A DNA stretch of 46,769 nt from an uncultured SAR116 cluster alpha proteobacterium (GTDB taxonomy: Bacteria > Pseudomonadota > Alphaproteobacteria > Puniceispirillales > Marisalimonadaceae), in the NCBI GenBank assembly GCA_902618025.1, contig CACMYY010000009.1:1-46769 (forward strand). The letters are read 5' to 3'. Below the pieces are notes generated by a model. It ran no database searches, was not told the DNA's origin, and was given only the letters and a program-made list of their open reading frames with translations. Below are positions 43,118 through 46,769 of the stretch, piece after piece. The position numbers and the translations under genes were made by a program. Numbering within the stretch: the stretch's first letter is position 1; the number at the start of each line of letters is the position of its first letter.

Positions 43118-44566
43118 TTAATTAGTATCAGTGCCTCCAACGGTGATACCGCCCATCAAAAGGGTAGGTTGTCCCACGCCTACAGGAACTCCCTGACCTT
43201 CTTTGCCACAAGTGCCGATGCCATCATCCAATGACATATCATTACCAATTAGAGAAATTTTAGACATTGCATCTGGACCGTTGCCAATCAAGGTTGCTCC
43301 TTTTAGAGGTTGTTTTACTTTTCCATTTTCTACGAGATAAGCCTCAGAAGCAGAAAAAACAAATTTACCGTTAGTAATATCTACTTGTCCACCAGCAAAA
43401 TTGACAGCATAAATCCCTTTTTTAACTGAGCTTATAATTTCTTCTGGTTCAATTGTACCATTATCCATGTAAGTATTTGTCATTCTTGGCATAGGATAAT
43501 GAGAATAAGACTGTCTTCTACCATTACCAGTTGGTTCCATTTTCATTAATCTAGCATTCTGTCGATCTTGCATGTAACTTTTTAAAATTCCATCTTCTAT
43601 TAAAATATTTCTAGATGATTTTGTTCCTTCATCATCTATAGTTATTGATCCTCTCCGATTTTCAATTGTTCCGTCATCAATAACTGTAACCCCTTCAGCT
43701 GTAACTTTTTCTCCGATTTTGCCTGAGAATATTGAAGTGCCTTTTCTATTAAAATCACCTTCTAATCCATGACCTACAGCTTCATGTAACATAACGCCAG
43801 GCCATCCAGGTCCTAAAATGACTGGCATTTCACCAGCTGGTGTTGGAATGGATTCTAAATTGGTATTAGCAATCCTAAGCGCCTCTTTTACTTGGCCTTT
43901 CCATTTGTCTGAATTGATCCATTCTTCATACATTCCTCTTCCACCACATCCTGAACTACCTGTTTCCCTTCTACCATTTTTTTCAACTACCAAAGAAACA
44001 TTTAATCTAATTAAAGGTCTAATATCTGCAGATCTTTCTCCATCACCTCTTAATATTTGTATTGCTTGATAAGAAGCCGAAATAGACGCAGATACTTGAA
44101 TAACATTATTGTCGATTGATCTTGCATAGGTATCTATTTCTTGAAGTAAATTAGTTTTTACTTTAAATGAAGTTTCCTCTAGTGGATTTTTTGAGGTGTA
44201 TAGAGGTTTGTTATATCTGTTTGTTGGTCCGGGCGCCATAATACCTGAATAATTTTTTGATACTGATTTCACAGTTTCTGAGGCCCTTTTAAGAGAAGAC
44301 TCTGTTATTTCTCCTGAATGAGCAAAACCTCTCGCTTCACCTGCAATTGCTCTTAAACCAAATCCTTTGGTGCTATCATAGGCAATATTTTTCATCCTAC
44401 CATCATCAAAAGAAAATGATTCTGATTTAGTGGATTCAAGGTATAATTCACCATCATCTGAATTTTGCAAAGTGTGTGAAAGCAAAGATTGAACCTTTTC
44501 AAGGTCAAAATCATTATTTTCGTAAAATATTTGATCAGTTATTTCTAAAGGAGATTTATTTAGCAT
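43118..44566 (-). CDS. tldD: TldD metalloprotease subunit
   Basis: TldD is the catalytic subunit of the TldD/PmbA peptidase complex. The zinc motif HExxxH is in MLHEAVGHGLEGDFNRKGTS, with the conserved DDEGTKSSRNILIEDG and GFGLRAIAGEARGFAHSGE. The C-terminal Cys in GIGTCGKEGQGVPVGVGQPT is also a ligand in characterised forms. At 482 residues it is complete. Its partner pmbA is 11 kb away on the same strand. It diverges from ctaC over 267 bp and lies 3 bp from the gshA stop. Confidence 0.96.
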   Translation of the reverse strand: MLNKSPLEITDQIFYENNDFDLEKVQSLLSHTLQNSDDGELYLESTKSESFSFDDGRMKNIAYDSTKGFGLRAIAGEARGFAHSGEITESSLKRASETVKSVSKNYSGIMAPGPTNRYNKPLYTSKNPLEETSFKVKTNLLQEIDTYARSIDNNVIQVSASISASYQAIQILRGDGERSADIRPLIRLNVSLVVEKNGRRETGSSGCGGRGMYEEWINSDKWKGQVKEALRIANTNLESIPTPAGEMPVILGPGWPGVMLHEAVGHGLEGDFNRKGTSIFSGKIGEKVTAEGVTVIDDGTIENRRGSITIDDEGTKSSRNILIEDGILKSYMQDRQNARLMKMEPTGNGRRQSYSHYPMPRMTNTYMDNGTIEPEEIISSVKKGIYAVNFAGGQVDITNGKFVFSASEAYLVENGKVKQPLKGATLIGNGPDAMSKISLIGNDMSLDDGIGTCGKEGQGVPVGVGQPTLLMGGITVGGTDTN

Positions 44567-44833
44567 TTTAAAGACCTTTTAGTTAGGATAAGTTTTTATA
44601 AACATGGCAATATAATTAAGTTTCTTCAAGGTTAAAGATTAAAAAATAAACATTTAATTAGTAAATTAAATTTTTACTAAAAAAATTAAATTTATTTAGT
44701 TTTAGATCTAGTATTTTTTGTAAAAAAGTTTTAAGTAATACTAACAAAACATGTTTAGAATCATTTTAAACTATTTTAACCTAATTATAAGCATATTTGT
44801 TAAATCTTGATTTAAGCTTAAGGAGCAAAAATA
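44567..44833. promoter_or_regulatory. Divergent promoter region between tldD and ctaC
   Basis: This 267-bp AT-rich spacer holds the ctaC promoter. TTAGTAAA/TTTACTAA forms an 8-bp inverted repeat with a 7-bp loop (44658-44680). TTAAGCTTAA (44812-44821) is a 10-bp palindrome running into the ribosome site TAAGGAG (44819-44825), 8 bp before the ATG. I find no single convincing -35/-10 pair. The palindrome over the ribosome site might be chance in this base composition. Confidence 0.45.

Positions 44834-46769
<1,936 letters not shown>

Noticed and set aside
44658-44743. Inverted repeats in the ctaC upstream region (TTAGTAAA/TTTACTAA and TAGTATT/AATACTA)
   Set aside because: They are pure A/T-rich arms in very AT-rich DNA, expected by chance. 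I mention the first only as part of the spacer, not as an operator.

Overview
The window is strongly AT-rich, densely packed chromosomal DNA from what looks like a free-living, surface-ocean alphaproteobacterium with a streamlined genome. The clues are a proteorhodopsin plus a beta-carotene-to-retinal cluster, a ctaC-ctaD type aa3 oxidase, alphaproteobacterial gene neighbourhoods (ribF-ileS-lspA-DUF3035 lipoprotein; DUF374-waaA-lpxK), and almost no spacer between genes. I cannot place it more precisely from sequence alone. Low-GC marine lineages of the AEGEAN-169/HIMB59, SAR116 or related type would fit. I see no tRNA, rRNA, CRISPR, insertion sequence or phage gene.

Layout. 1-7 kb: 3' part of an aconitase B gene, a membrane 7TMR-DISM/adenylate cyclase gene split by a frameshift in a T run, a metallo-beta-lactamase-fold lipoprotein and a D-threonine-aldolase/DSD1-type PLP enzyme. 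7-13.4 kb: small accessory genes (VOC protein, TerB-DnaJ protein, two gamma-glutamylcyclotransferase-fold proteins, a TauD-type dioxygenase paired with a GMC oxidoreductase, MscS). 13.5-24.7 kb: housekeeping genes ribF-ileS-lspA-lipoprotein-mutL, then rsmD, rluB-type synthase, tadA, purD and xseA. 24.7-32.5 kb: lipid A/Kdo genes (LpxL-type acyltransferase, lpxK, waaA, DUF374 acyltransferase), an MsbA-like exporter, a tyrosine-phosphatase-like protein and pmbA. 32.6-34.4 kb: argC and an unrecognised protein. 34.4-39.9 kb: a 361-bp regulatory region, proteorhodopsin, a strong intrinsic terminator, then crtI-crtB-crtY-blh. 39.9-46.8 kb: ubiA, rsmE, gshA, tldD, ctaC and the 5' part of ctaD.

How they work together. 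CrtB and CrtI turn geranylgeranyl diphosphate into lycopene, CrtY cyclises it to beta-carotene, and Blh cleaves that to retinal, the chromophore of the rhodopsin next door. The rhodopsin has the acceptor Asp, donor Glu and Schiff-base Lys of a proton pump and the Gln typical of blue-tuned forms. The lipid A genes, the MsbA-like exporter and the LspA/lipoprotein pair serve the outer membrane. GshA makes gamma-glutamylcysteine for glutathione, while the ChaC-like protein would degrade it. TldD and PmbA, which form one protease complex, lie about 11 kb apart on either side of the rhodopsin cluster.

The points most worth a second look are the palindrome-rich region upstream of the rhodopsin gene (including a Fur-box-like site over a candidate promoter), the terminator placed 21 bp before crtI, the split cyclase gene, and the unknown protein just upstream of the rhodopsin region.
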